DNA of 30,655 nucleotides from Chara braunii (lineage: Eukaryota; Streptophyta; Charophyceae; Charales; Characeae). A program made the translations under genes and the position numbers. Of this stretch, positions 9,245 through 17,633 are shown one piece after another. The stretch spans positions 6,173-36,827 of the forward strand of contig BFEA01001266.1 in assembly GCA_003427395.1 (NCBI GenBank), in the 5' to 3' direction. A model generated the notes under the pieces. It searched no databases and was not told the origin of the DNA. It saw nothing but the letters and a program-made list of their open reading frames with translations. Every line of letters starts with the position of its first letter. The first letter of the stretch is position 1.

Positions 9245-9330
9245 AGAGAAGGAATTTCGCTCATCTGGTTGTGGTTTCGAACCTAGGCCCGCATTTGACC
9301 AGTTGAGGGTGTACAAGCAGCTGGGCTTAG
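9245..9330 (-). mobile_element. Truncated SINE head (TTGAAATACAGACC family)
   Basis: On the minus strand a diverged head reads CAGCTGCTTGTACACCC, then GGTTCGAAACC as the B box (about 9271-9282), and CCAGATGAGCGAAAT, which matches the beginning of the family body. The A box is decayed. It ends at the A-run that follows the U6 retrocopy. Confidence 0.5.
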
Positions 9331-9335
9331 GGCGA

Positions 9336-9491
9336 GATCCCACGGGCAAAAACGATTGGAAAAAGTGTCTGAATCTGGACGTGTTTGTGGAGAGGTGCAA
9401 AAAACTGTAATTGATCTGCTTTTCTGCATCTCTCTTCGTGGAACACGTCCTGATTCAGACACTTTTTCCAATCCTCTTTGCCAGTGGGATC
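9336..9491. repeat. Foldback hairpin, arms about 70 bp
   Basis: The left arm (9336-9405, starting GATCCCAC) and right arm (9422-9491, ending GTGGGATC) are imperfect reverse complements with a loop of about 16 nt. The centre of each arm holds a perfect 22-nt complementary block (9354-9375, 9452-9473; it begins GATTGGAAAAAGTG). Mismatches and small bulges surround it. This could be a short foldback transposon or a transcribed hairpin precursor; the sequence alone does not decide. Confidence 0.85.
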
Positions 9492-9599
9492 TGGCCGTTA
9501 GGCCTGTTGGTGAGGGGAACGTTTTCTTTTTTTCTTTCTTTCGAGGAACGTTTTTTTTTTTTTTTTCCTTCTTTCAAGGAACGTTTTCTTAGACCCGCT

Positions 9600-10039
9600 T
9601 GGCGGGGAAAGTCCACGAGGTCCCTCATTCGATTTTCGAACGTGACGTGGAGTTGTGCCGTCCAGCAGGCAGCAACGAACGAACGAGCGATCCTCAGCAC
9701 TTGCTGAAGTCCCGGTGATCAGTCGGAACGGGTGGAAGAAGCCCGGCTTGACACGTGTCTCCTGCGTGGGGTGGGGGGGGGGGGTTGCCATGGACGCGTG
9801 GCGCGCCACGCGCGTGTCGGCCTTGATGAGGCGCACATGTGCGGCGGCGGCCAGCCGCTGTCCGTCAAAGTGCGCGCCCAACGCCTCGAATTCGGGCGAG
9901 CTGGCACTGTCCCGCTCATCGTGCGCGCGCCAGCAAAACACGAGCGCACGTGCAGCCCTCCGCTGCACGGGCGCTTGGAACTTGCCGAGCCGGCAAGATC
10001 CGAGGGGCATGGCGCTCCCGGGTTCTGGCGGAGGCTGCG

Positions 10040-10072
<33 letters not shown>

Positions 10073-10627
10073 TCGCGGTCTCAGGAGCATCTAGTCCACA
10101 ACAGCCAATGACTTTTTCGCGACTCGCGCCATTTCCCCCCCTAGAGAGTGGCGGTCTTCGCTGGAGCAGGGCCGTCATCTCTCCCCTGCCGGCAGTGGGC
10201 GGGACCTGGGGATCCGACGGCGGCGACTGCATTGGCGAGCCCGCGGCAGCTGCCAGACCGCCCCGATCGTTCGGTCAGCCATCTTCAGCGCGCTCGAAAG
10301 ATTGCAAATGCAGCTTGGCGCGCAGTGTCAGCGGAATGCCCGCCCATTGGAACACCAGCTGGAGTAAGAGCGGAAGAGCATGGTCCTCTACTGTCTCGCA
10401 ATCCACTTCCGGTTCGCGCTCACGGTCTCCGCCGCTTCCGCCGCCGCCGCGGCCGTCGCCAGGGCGGCCGAGCGCGCCAGAAGGCGGCGTGCCACCAGTA
10501 CAGACACGTCGGCCGAATAGCAGACTAGAGCGGCCACGGATCTTGACGAAGGAATTCGTCGGCCTCGATCCGTGGGCGCATCTTTATTATCGGAGGTACG
10601 TCAGCTTCCGACGCGCTGCTGTGTACG
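9600..10627 (-). other. GC-rich island with unidentified open frames
   Basis: GC content rises sharply against the AT-rich neighbours. Long open frames exist on both strands (9655-11124 + and 9498-10232 -), so length alone proves nothing. The minus strand has the more protein-like segments: about 10395-10272 ends ALPLLLQLVFQWAGIPLTLR, then KLHLQSFERAEDG and a stop; 10232-9800 includes ALVFCWRAHDERDS and EFEALGAHFDGQ, plus an Asp run from a GAT repeat at 10039-10073. A pyrimidine-rich stretch followed by CAG on the minus strand (about 9785-9760) could be a splice acceptor. I do not recognise any family. A host gene fragment is possible. Confidence 0.3.
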
Positions 10628-11066
10628 GGTGCAGGGGCGGAGGATGCGCAGGGCCATTTGTGCGAGGATGGGGAGGGGGAGCGCGGGGCTTGAACGGTGT
10701 TCTTCTGAAAGATCGGCTTCGCTTTAGTATGCGCTACAGGGTGAGGTTTTTCAGCTCCCTGACGGACGCGTCAAGCTGTTCGCCGAGGGAGGAGTATCGT
10801 GCAGAAGGTGGTCGGTGTGCGATCCCGGCTGCTGCGCTCGGGTGCAGGGGTGGCGGCGGAGATGCGGGGACGCCGATCATGCGGGGATGGGGAGGGGGGG
10901 GAGGTTGGGGCTCGAGCGCTGTCCCCCTTTTGGCAGATCGCCTCCGCTTCAGTACCCGCTGCTACAGGGTGAGGCGGCTTTTCAGTTCCTCGACGCACGC
11001 GTCAAGCTATTCGTATGCGGAAGAGTATTTTGGAGATGGCGGTCATTCTGCGATCTCTCCAGAGAT
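10628..11066 (+). repeat. Tandem duplication, unit about 220 bp, GC-rich
   Basis: Two adjacent copies (about 10628-10851 and 10852-11066) share GGTGCAGGGG at the start, GGGGATGGGGAGGGGG in the middle, CTACAGGGTGAGG, and GCGTCAAGCT near the end. They have diverged by substitutions and small indels, and the duplicated open frames are not preserved in phase. I see no known domain. Confidence 0.65.
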
Positions 11067-11178
11067 GGTGGTGGAACAAGGCGAAGCTGAAGAGGTTCTT
11101 CCTCGAATCAGTGAAGGTCAGTAAGTGCGGCCATGGTGCAGTTCGTTTGCTGGTCGATTCGAGCGCCGACCAGCGAGC

Positions 11179-11245
11179 CTACGGTAGGTCAGTTGGAATA
11201 CACCCATGAACTATTGTGAATTACAGACCCAAGTTCGAATCCAAT
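11179..11245 (+). mobile_element. SINE head, plus strand, abutting the GAT array
   Basis: A box TAGGTCAGTTGG (11185-11196) and B box AGTTCGAATCC (11232-11242) are separated by a spacer containing a decayed GTGAATTACAGACCC, the family phrase of this window. The body is not recognisable beyond about 11250. Confidence 0.65.
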
Positions 11246-11289
11246 TACTAAGTCAAGCTCAGGGCGTGATGTGCTGATGTCATTGTCAG

Positions 11290-11353
11290 GATGGCGATGA
11301 TGACATTTATGACAATTATGATGATCATAATACGGCTGATGATGGTGATGGTA

Positions 11354-11386
<33 letters not shown>

Positions 11387-11456
11387 GCTATAGTGATGAT
11401 GGTGGTGAATCTTGTGATTATAATGGTGATGATGATGATGATTGATGATTGATGAT

Positions 11457-11494
<38 letters not shown>

Positions 11495-11545
11495 GTTAAT
11501 AGTGACGGTGATGATTGATGATGATGATGATGATGATAGTGACGG

Positions 11546-11579
<34 letters not shown>

Positions 11580-11621
11580 TATGATGGTGGTAATAGTGAC
11601 AGTGATGATTGATGATGATGG

Positions 11622-11653
<32 letters not shown>

Positions 11654-11892
11654 GTTAATAGTGACGGTGATGATTGATGATGATGATGAATATGATGGTG
11701 GTAATAGTGACGGTGATGATTGATGATTGATGATGGTGATGATGATGATGATGATTGATGATGATGAGGATGATTGATGATGATGACGATGACGATGACG
11801 ATGATTGATGATCATAATACTGCTGATGATGGGGATGGTTATGATGATGATGACGATGATGATGATGACGATGATGATGATGATGATGATGA
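11290..11892. repeat. (GAT)n-dominated microsatellite, about 600 bp
   Basis: A long imperfect GAT array with higher-order units such as AATAGTGACGGTGATGATTG recurring at about 11497, 11655 and 11702. This indicates duplication of multi-codon blocks and not only slippage. The minus-strand open frame across it (His/Ser-rich) is a repeat artefact. Confidence 0.95.
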
Positions 11893-12055
11893 TGCTGATG
11901 TCAGGAAAGATTGAATTCGGCAACAGAAAATTGCACCTGGAGAGCTTGATCTCCAACCACCTAATGCGAAGAGTGCCGCCCCGTCGGAATCGTCGCTGAT
12001 GTTGATGGCGATAGTAAAATAAATAACGACGACAATGATAACGATGATCACAGCT

Positions 12056-12187
12056 CATGCATCATTAACCATGGTTATCACCATTGCTCACCACCATCAC
12101 CTTTATAATCATCATCCTCTTCCTCCTCCTCTTCATCATCATCATCATCATCACCATCACTATAACCATCATCATCATCATCATCAT
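12056..12187. repeat. (CAT)n microsatellite
   Basis: CAT/CAC-rich tract, the reverse complement type of the GAT array 160 bp upstream. The intervening 11893-12055 is unique-looking, so the pair forms an inverted arrangement of simple repeats. Confidence 0.9.
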
Positions 12188-12595
12188 TTTTGCATTTACG
12201 CACGTTTGCTCCCCTCTTCCTGTAGTCTGTGTGAGGATTGGGGCGTGGGGGGGGTTTCATCCATGTCCCATCCAAAGTAGTAGTAGTGGTAGTCCCACTC
12301 GTAGTACTACCGTAGTAGTAAAAGTACAAAGGCCATTAAAAAAAAAAAAAGAAAAAAAAAGTACCATTATCTCAAATTTTACCAGTTCGTTGTGGTTTTC
12401 GATACCAGTTACAATTTTATTTTATTTTTTTCAGTTACAAATTTAGATTTATTATTTTTTTGCCTTTTTTTTGAGTCTGCTGACGATATTTATGTAGGCA
12501 GCAGGCAAGTTCATGTTCCTAATCGGCATTGTTGAAGTACCCGGTTGTCACCTCCACTTTTTTTTTTTTTTTTTTTTTTTTCGTTGGTTATTTTG
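12188..12595. other. AT-rich spacer with homopolymers
   Basis: No gene seen. It holds a GTAGTA-rich patch (12279-12320), A-runs (12338-12359) and T-runs (12425-12470, 12558-12581). The T-run leads into the minus-strand SINE head. Confidence 0.6.
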
Positions 12596-12672
12596 GTCGC
12601 ATCTGGATTCGAACTGAGGTCTTTATTTCAGCAGGTGATTGGTGTACAAACTGAGCTAGGCCAGTTGGACCT
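12596..12672 (-). mobile_element. SINE head, minus strand
   Basis: The minus strand reads GGCCTAGCTCAGTTTGTACA (A box around 12648-12660), CTGAAATAAAGACC, and AGTTCGAATCC (B box, 12605-12615). Upstream is a 14-T run at about 12672-12687. Confidence 0.75.
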
Positions 12673-12679
12673 TTTTTTT

Positions 12680-13560
12680 TTTTTTTTGGAAGTGGGTGAA
12701 AGAGTAAAATCCCTCATATAATGAGTCATATTAGTAATTTTGATTTTATTCGCCCAGGTTTTCAGCTCAAGAGTCATCAAGGGCCGGTCACGTGTATGTA
12801 CTGTTGGGTGATCTATCGGCCAGATGCAGAAAATTGAAAACTTGTTTATAATTACTTTTATTTTATTTTGCAATACAAATTGCAAAATTTTCACCTCCAT
12901 TTTATTTTATTTTATTTCGTGCAGTGGGAGAAAGAGTAAAACCCCTGATATTAGTAATTTTACTTTTTCATTTGACCAGGGTTTGAGCTGAAGAGAAATC
13001 AAGCGCTGGTTATGTGCATGTACTGTTGGGCTATCAATCGGCCAGGTGCAGAAATTTGAAAAACTGTTCTATTTAAAAAAAATAAAAAATAAAAAATCAA
13101 AATTGTCACCTCACATTTTTATTTTTTTAATGTTGCCGAAGGCAGGCTAACCCCCCTGCTATTAGTCCCTCCCCCCCACCCCCTTTGGACCAGGGTTTTG
13201 AGCTGTAGAGTCATCAAGCGCTGGTTCTGTGTACGTACTGTTGGGCTATCTATCGGCCAGGTGCAGAAAATTGAAAACTTCTTAAAAAAAATAATAAAAT
13301 TGCACAATGTTCGTCTCTTCGCTGATATAATGATATTAGTAATAATTCACTAATTTGTTTTTTTCCTTTGACCAGGGTTTGAGCTGAAGAGTCATGATGC
13401 TTCATGACTCTTCAGCTCAACCCCTGAAAAAATAAAGCAGTTTTCAATTTTATTTAAAAGGAAAAAAAACAGTACTGTTGGGCTATCTATCGCCCGGATG
13501 CATAAAATTGGAAACTGCTTTATTTCTTTTAAATAAAATAAAAATTGCAAAATTTTCTTC
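12680..13560. repeat. Tandem array, about 210-240 bp period, four units
   Basis: Four related units each contain ACCAGG-TTTGAGCTGAAGAG-type sequence, a phrase near TGTACTGTTGGGCTATC (about 12800, 13021, 13231, 13474), a GGCCAGGTGCAGAAA phrase, and an AT-rich end with TTGCAAAATTTTC. Read on the minus strand, each unit has an order loosely like a decayed SINE head (GATAGCCCAACAGTACA, then GAGCTCAAACC). Their origin as tandem SINE derivatives is possible but not proven. Confidence 0.7.
13373..13426. repeat. 25-bp-arm palindrome within the tandem array
   Basis: Arm 13373-13397 (contains TTTGAGCTGAAGAGTCATGA) and arm 13402-13426 are reverse complements with one mismatch and a 4-nt loop. A second inverted pair sits just outside it: 13430-13453 and 13502-13525 (AAATAAAGCAGTTTTCAATT against its complement). 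The last unit of the array was therefore rearranged by inversion. Confidence 0.85.
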
Positions 13561-13912
13561 TTTTTCTATGGACATTATCATATTGTTTGTCCTTGTTTAT
13601 TTACAAAGAGAGAGGTAGGTCCTCACGTTTTTTTTGGTTTTGTTTTAATTCCTCAGGTTCCATAACGATTCAAACTCAATAAGCGCAGGTTATTATTACC
13701 ATCCAAAACATTGCATTTCATGAGTTTTTTTTTTTTTTTTTTTAAGCCTTTGGGGGGCGGGGGGGGCCACGTTCGTGAGCCCTGAGCATGTCCTTCAAAT
13801 GGGATGGATGAACGTCAGCCTGCTAATCAGCATTTTTGTTTGACGTTTCACTTTCGTAGATGGGAGAAGGGGGGGGGGGGGGGGAATCAGCATTTTAGTT
13901 TGACGTTTTACG
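13561..13912. other. Non-coding spacer with duplicated 24-mer
   Basis: No gene seen. AATCAGCATTTT-GTTTGACGTTT occurs at about 13825 and 13885, separated by a G-run (13870-13884), which suggests a small tandem duplication. A T-run lies at 13725-13743. Confidence 0.6.
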
Positions 13913-14610
13913 CTCTAAGAAAGCAGGCTAATCTAAATCTAACTAATTGCTAATTAGGCTAATCTGACTTATCTGATCTGATTGACCTCTAAGAAGCAGT
14001 CTAATCTACTCTTAACTAATGACTAATTAGGCTAATCTGAATGGTCTGATTGCCCTCTAAGAAAACAGTTTAATCTATCTAATCCTAGGCTACCAGCCGG
14101 GCCGCCCGGGTCCCGGCTGGCCAGCCCGTGCGAGGACAAGGGAAGGTCCCAGCAAAAAAAAAAAAAAAAAAAACAAATCGAAAAAATCCGAAAAAAAATT
14201 ATGTTATGCAGAAAAGTAAACTGAACAACTTTTGCCTCAGGGTCACATCGAAATTCCTTACCAAATTTAAAATAAAAAATAAAATTTAAAAATAATTATT
14301 ATTTTTATTCTTTATGGCCCGGCCGGGCAAGTGACCCCGGGCCACTCTGGTAGCCTAGATCTAATCTAACTGATTGCTAATTAGGCTAATCTGACTGGTC
14401 TAGTTGACCTCTAAGAAAGAAGTCTAATCTGCTCTGACTAATTGCTAATTAGGCTAATCTGACTAGTCTGAATGTCCTCTAAGAAAGCAGGCTAGTCTTA
14501 TTTAAGTAATTGCTAATTATTAGTCTAACGACTCTAATGAGTCTAAGCTAGCTGATCTGATTGACCTCTCAGAAAGCAGGCTAATCCGATCTAATCTAAC
14601 TTGCCACACC
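13913..14610. repeat. Tandem array, about 70-bp unit, five to six copies
   Basis: Units begin CTCTAAGAAAGCAGGCTAAT and contain ACTAATTGCTAATTAGG and CTGATCTGATTGAC. Starts are at 13913, 13987, 14055, 14409, 14477 and 14566, giving lengths 74, 68, 72 (after removing an insertion and one target copy), 68 and 89. Related scattered pieces occur at 16405-16475 and 17780-17870. Confidence 0.85.
14085..14358. mobile_element. Non-autonomous TIR element with 8-bp TSD (hAT-like)
   Basis: Perfect 12-bp terminal inverted repeats CTAGGCTACCAG (14085-14096) and CTGGTAGCCTAG (14347-14358) are followed inward by GC-rich imperfectly matching arms. The flanking 8-mer ATCTAATC is duplicated at 14077-14084 and 14359-14366. 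Excising the element plus one copy restores a 72-bp unit of the surrounding array, an internal empty-site check. An 8-bp duplication is typical of hAT transposases. No coding capacity; the interior is AT-rich. The caveat is that ATCTAATC is itself common in this array. Confidence 0.75.
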
Positions 14611-14840
14611 ACACGATTAACAAGGACTCAGTGTGGCTCCTGATTAGTTAGGGTAGTGAGATGAGCTGATTTGTCCCTTCTCCAGCGAATCGGGACGGTC
14701 AGGATATCAACGTCACTCAGTTGACAAATTCAGAGTTTTTTTTTTTCTTTTCTTTCTTTGGTTCTTTCTTTCTTTCAAATCAGTACAGGTCAGCTAATCA
14801 AAGTATCAGCAGTTTGGCTGATCTGATTGAGAACCCATCC
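14611..14840. other. Spacer between array and SINE
   Basis: No gene seen. It is a mixed sequence with a T/C-rich run at 14736-14775. Confidence 0.6.
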
Positions 14841-15015
14841 CATGTGGCTAACTGGTACATCCATGTAACTGTTGAAAAGCAGACCTGTGTTCGAATCCTG
14901 CTGTGGGAATCAGATGAGTAACATAAGTCTGAATTGCCCCCTTGAGCTCGTCAGTTCAATGATGATACCTCAAGGTTGTCGCCCCTTTCAAAGAGAGGAA
15001 ATAATGGGGAAAAGA
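14841..15015 (+). mobile_element. SINE with recognisable body
   Basis: Decayed A box TGGCTAACTGG (14845-14855), family phrase ACTGTTGAAAAGCAGACC, B box GTGTTCGAATCC (14887-14898). The body follows: CAGATGAGTAACATAAGTCT, GAATTGCC, TCAGTTCAATGATGATACC, TCAAGGTTGTCGCC, and an A-rich end with GGAAAAGAAA. This copy lacks the TIR hairpin seen inside the copy at 16690-16985, so it serves as an empty-site comparison. Confidence 0.75.
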
Positions 15016-15184
15016 AACGGAAAGGAGAAAAAAAAAAATCCCCCAAAAGGAAAATCTGTGTGTGCCATTTGACTGCCACCTACATCTGAATAGAGCCCGC
15101 TCATTTATCGCTGCATCTGGACTGGAAGCTATGCAAGGAACCTCTCAATGAGAACAGACCATTTTTCCACAGCAGCGAAGACAA

Positions 15185-15290
15185 AAATAAGGTGCTAATT
15201 CAGAATTGTCTTCTTCTGTCATCTAATTGCATCTGGATTCGAACTCGGATCTGTATTTCAACATGTCATGGATGTAGCAAGACCACACCA
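15185..15290 (-). mobile_element. SINE head plus start of body, minus strand
   Basis: The minus strand reads TACATCCATGACATGTTGAA, ATACAGATCCGAGTTCGAAT (B box at about 15235-15246), then CAATTCTGAATTAGC, the family body phrase. The A box is lost. Confidence 0.65.
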
Positions 15291-15585
15291 AAATGAGAAC
15301 GCAGCAAATGTGCCAAAATTTCTTGAAAAGGAAAGCCCGACATCACACGTCCAAGCATAAAAAAACAACAACAGCTCTGCTGTTGTCTTTATGCTGTTTA
15401 ACGGGCTATACTGCTTCTTTATCTACGCTATACTCCATCCTAGGTTAATCTCTTCTCTCTTCTCGCTGCCCGCTGATCTGCTTGCCCAACGATGCCACAG
15501 AGGCTGATGATGTTATGTGTGGTCATGACCCATCATCAGGTAAGTCCCACCTCTCGTTGCTGTCATTTTCCTTCCCATGGTCCTC

Positions 15586-15948
15586 CCAAACACCAGCGCC
15601 TCCTATTGAACCAGCATCAGGTGCAGCTATGGCTGCGGCTGCCTGGGCCATTTTACTGCGCGAGCCCCTTCTCCTTCGCTGTCGTCATTGCTCTTTCCTG
15701 GCTCTTGAGACAGGGCTAATTTTAGTGCTGCTTTGACAGCTACTTGTGCACCGAAGGAATGTCCCTCTCCAAACACAAGCGCCTCCTATTGAACCACCAT
15801 CAGGTGCAGCTATGGCTGCTGCTGGCTGCGCCGCGCCCCGTCCCCTTCTCCGTCGCTGTCGTCAACGCTCTTTCCTGGCTCTTGAGACTGCACTAATTTT
15901 AGCGCTGTTGGCCAGCGACTTGTGCACCGAAGGAATGTCCCTCAGCAG
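15586..15948 (+). repeat. Direct tandem duplication, period about 183 bp
   Basis: Two copies share AGCGCCTCCTATTGAACCA, CATCAGGTGCAGCTATGGCT, CTTTCCTGGCTCTTGAGAC and TTGTGCACCGAAGGAATGTC. They begin around 15586 and 15769. Short open frames cross each copy, but the encoded residues (Ala/Leu/Pro-rich) show no family signature. A diverged relative of parts of it may lie at 18346-18690. Confidence 0.85.
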
Positions 15949-16204
15949 CGGCCTGCAATGCTTTTTGTCACAGACGACGTGAGGCCACATTTGCCTCATC
16001 GGGGTTAACCTCCTTGCCGAGAAGCTTCAGGACGCCGGTGCTCACCTCCATATGCCCGGCAGTTACTTTCACAGCCCAGCCTTAACTTCGGGCAGGGTCC
16101 CGTTCTGGTGCAGGTGGCGCTCAGCGCCGCTGAGGCGTGGAGCCTCGCAGCTGCCCCAAATACAGTTGTAATGACCGGGCGTTCTATTTGGGTGAAGATG
16201 GTAG

Positions 16205-16689
16205 TCTGACGTAGTTCGAACTAATCCGGCAGTGTGACCGGCCACCTATGGGTTTGAAATGATGGTTAGCTAATTGGGTTAATCTGTGGGGTAAAATTTG
16301 ACCGAGTGGGGGCTAAGCCGCCTGATAGGGTTAAGCCTGGTAAGGAGTAGTAAGGACTACTGGGATTACTTTTTTTTTTTTTTTTTTCCTGGTTGGCCAG
16401 GTTCATCAAATCGCGCAATCTTATCTGATCTGAGAAATTGCTAGTTAGTCTAATCTGACTGATCTGATTGACCTCATCGAAAATTCCGTGGCCAGAGAGT
16501 ACAATGCCGCAACCTTTTGGGTTGCAGAATGGGCATTGGTGGTGGAATTGCGCAGGGGGATATGCTTATCTTCCATGCGTCATTCAATTTTCCGTGGATG
16601 CCGCGAAAGATGAATGGGTATGATTCTTGACTAGGCAGCTTAGTCAAATCAGCTATAGACCGGAAAAATCTGAAATCCACTAGCTTGTA
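16205..16689. other. Repeat-derived spacer, no gene seen
   Basis: It contains GGCTAATCTG-type fragments related to the 70-bp array (16405-16475) and a 17-T run (16371-16387). The minus-strand open frame 16474-16680 has no recognisable features. Confidence 0.5.
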
Positions 16690-16985
16690 CCAGCTGGCCT
16701 AGTTCAGTTGGTACACCCCTTAACTGTTGAAATACAGACCCGTTAACTGTTGAAATACAGACCCGAGTTCGAACTCAATTTCAAGCAGATGAGTGAAATA
16801 CGACAATTCTGAATTACCTACCGTCTTCACCCGAATAGAACGCCCGGTAATTATCGTCGTATCTGGGCTGAAAAAAGTGCCAAATACAGTTATAATGACC
16901 AGGTGTTCTATTCGGGTGAAGACGGTAGGGATGGTCAGTTCGATGATAATACGTCAAGGCTGTCGCCCTTTTTAAAATTGAAGGT
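16690..16985 (+). mobile_element. SINE carrying an inserted TIR hairpin
   Basis: A box TAGTTCAGTTGG (16700-16711) and B box GAGTTCGAACTC (about 16765-16776), with the phrase TTAACTGTTGAAATACAGAC duplicated in tandem between them. The body ATGAGTGAAATACGACAATT, CTGAATTA is interrupted by a 113-bp hairpin (16817-16929). It then resumes GATGGTCAGTTCGATGATAA and TACGTCAAGGCTGTCGCC. Confidence 0.8.
16817..16929. mobile_element. 113-bp MITE-like hairpin of the CCTACCGTCTTC family
   Basis: The left arm starts CCTACCGTCTTCACCCGAAT and continues AGAACGCCCGGTAATTAT. The right arm ends CTATTCGGGTGAAGACGGTA plus GG, its reverse complement over about 48 bp with few mismatches. Related SINE bodies at 14930 and 17405 lack it. 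No clear target duplication is visible, so the superfamily is undecided. No coding capacity. Confidence 0.8.
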
Positions 16986-17128
16986 TTAAAAGGAGAAAAG
17001 GAATACTTAAAAAAAGAAAAAAAGAAAAAAAGGGAAATCCACTAGCTTGACTGATCCTGCTAATCTATAAGCAACATAGCTTCAGTAACCTGGTTCATCT
17101 AGGAAGCTATACAACTGTTGTATCAATT

Positions 17129-17180
17129 ACCGTCTTTCGCCAGACACACCGCACCCTCATCGTCAAAGTAATAATCAGCG
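17129..17180. mobile_element. Single arm of a CCGTCTTC-family TIR variant
   Basis: ACCGTCTTTCGCCAGACACA followed by CCGCACCCTCATCGTCAAAG matches the left arm of the hairpin at 17634-17748. The partner arm is not visible nearby, so this is a half element. Confidence 0.5.
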
Positions 17181-17210
17181 AAACCGGCAAGATCAGAAAT
17201 CCTAGCTACC

Positions 17211-17301
17211 AACGGGCCTAGCTCAGATGGTACACCAATGGAATTTTTTGAAATGCACACTCAAGTTTGAATCGAGCTATGGTGGACTAGCAGGTAATTC
17301 A
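17211..17301 (+). mobile_element. SINE head, copy with decayed B box
   Basis: TAGCTACCAACGGGCCTAGC, TCAGATGGTACACCAATGGA, then TTGAAATGCACACTC and AGTTTGAATCG (B box). The body is cut at GGTAATTCA by a 59-bp segment that is shared, in inverse orientation, with 18344-18402. Confidence 0.7.
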
Positions 17302-17361
17302 GAGGCAAAGTCAGGCGTGGCGGCCTGAACAGGAGCAGCCATAGCTGCTTTGTGTTGTCCT

Positions 17362-17480
17362 AGCTACCAACGGGCCTAGCTCAGTTGGTACACCAATGAA
17401 TCCTTCTGAATTACCTGGCTCCGTTCAATGATAATATCTCAAGGTCGTTGCCATTTGAAAAAAAAAAGTAAAAAAAAGTG
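17362..17480 (+). mobile_element. SINE copy lacking the B box (internal deletion)
   Basis: TAGCTACCAACGGGCCTAGC and TCAGTTGGTACACCAATGAA pass directly into TCTGAATTACCTGGCTCC, GTTCAATGATAATATCTCAA and GGTCGTTGCC. The family B box between these parts is missing, so the copy cannot be transcribed from its own promoter. Confidence 0.7.
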
Positions 17481-17633
17481 AGATCCACTAGCTTGACCGA
17501 TCTAGCTAATCTAAGAAACATCGCTACAGTAACATGGTTTATCTTGTAAGTTGTTCAACTGCTGTATCGGAAATTACCGTCTTCTAAAAATTATATATTA
17601 AAAAAAAACTAAAAAAATCATAATAAAAAAATT

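Larger units (their letters stand above)
15075..16204. mobile_element. Possible TIR element, 1.1 kb (diverged ends)
   Basis: The right end 16157-16204 (CAAATACAGTTGTAATGACC, CGTTCTATTTGGGTGAAGAT) is a good copy of the TIR family described at 16817. The left end near 15075-15125 (CTGAATAGAGCCCGCTCATT, ATCTGGAC) resembles its complement only loosely. The interior holds a minus-strand SINE and a 183-bp tandem duplication. No transposase is seen. The pairing of ends is uncertain. Confidence 0.35.
17033..17585 (+). repeat. Direct repeat of about 110 bp, 448 bp apart
   Basis: ATCCACTAGCTTGAC, CTAATCTA-AGCAACAT, CAGTAAC-TGGTT-ATCT and CAACTGTTGTATC occur in order at 17033-17153 and again at 17481-17585. 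Each copy ends in ATTACCGTCTT. A larger duplicated block including a SINE tail is likely. Confidence 0.75.

Noticed and set aside
9655-11124. 489-residue plus-strand open frame
   Set aside because: It lies in GC-rich DNA where stop codons are rare, passes through a GAT repeat and a G-run, and has no recognisable domain. The opposite strand looks at least as protein-like.
11189-12058. 289-residue His/Ser-rich minus-strand open frame
   Set aside because: It is a direct translation of the GAT microsatellite; composition and frame-independence show it is not a gene.
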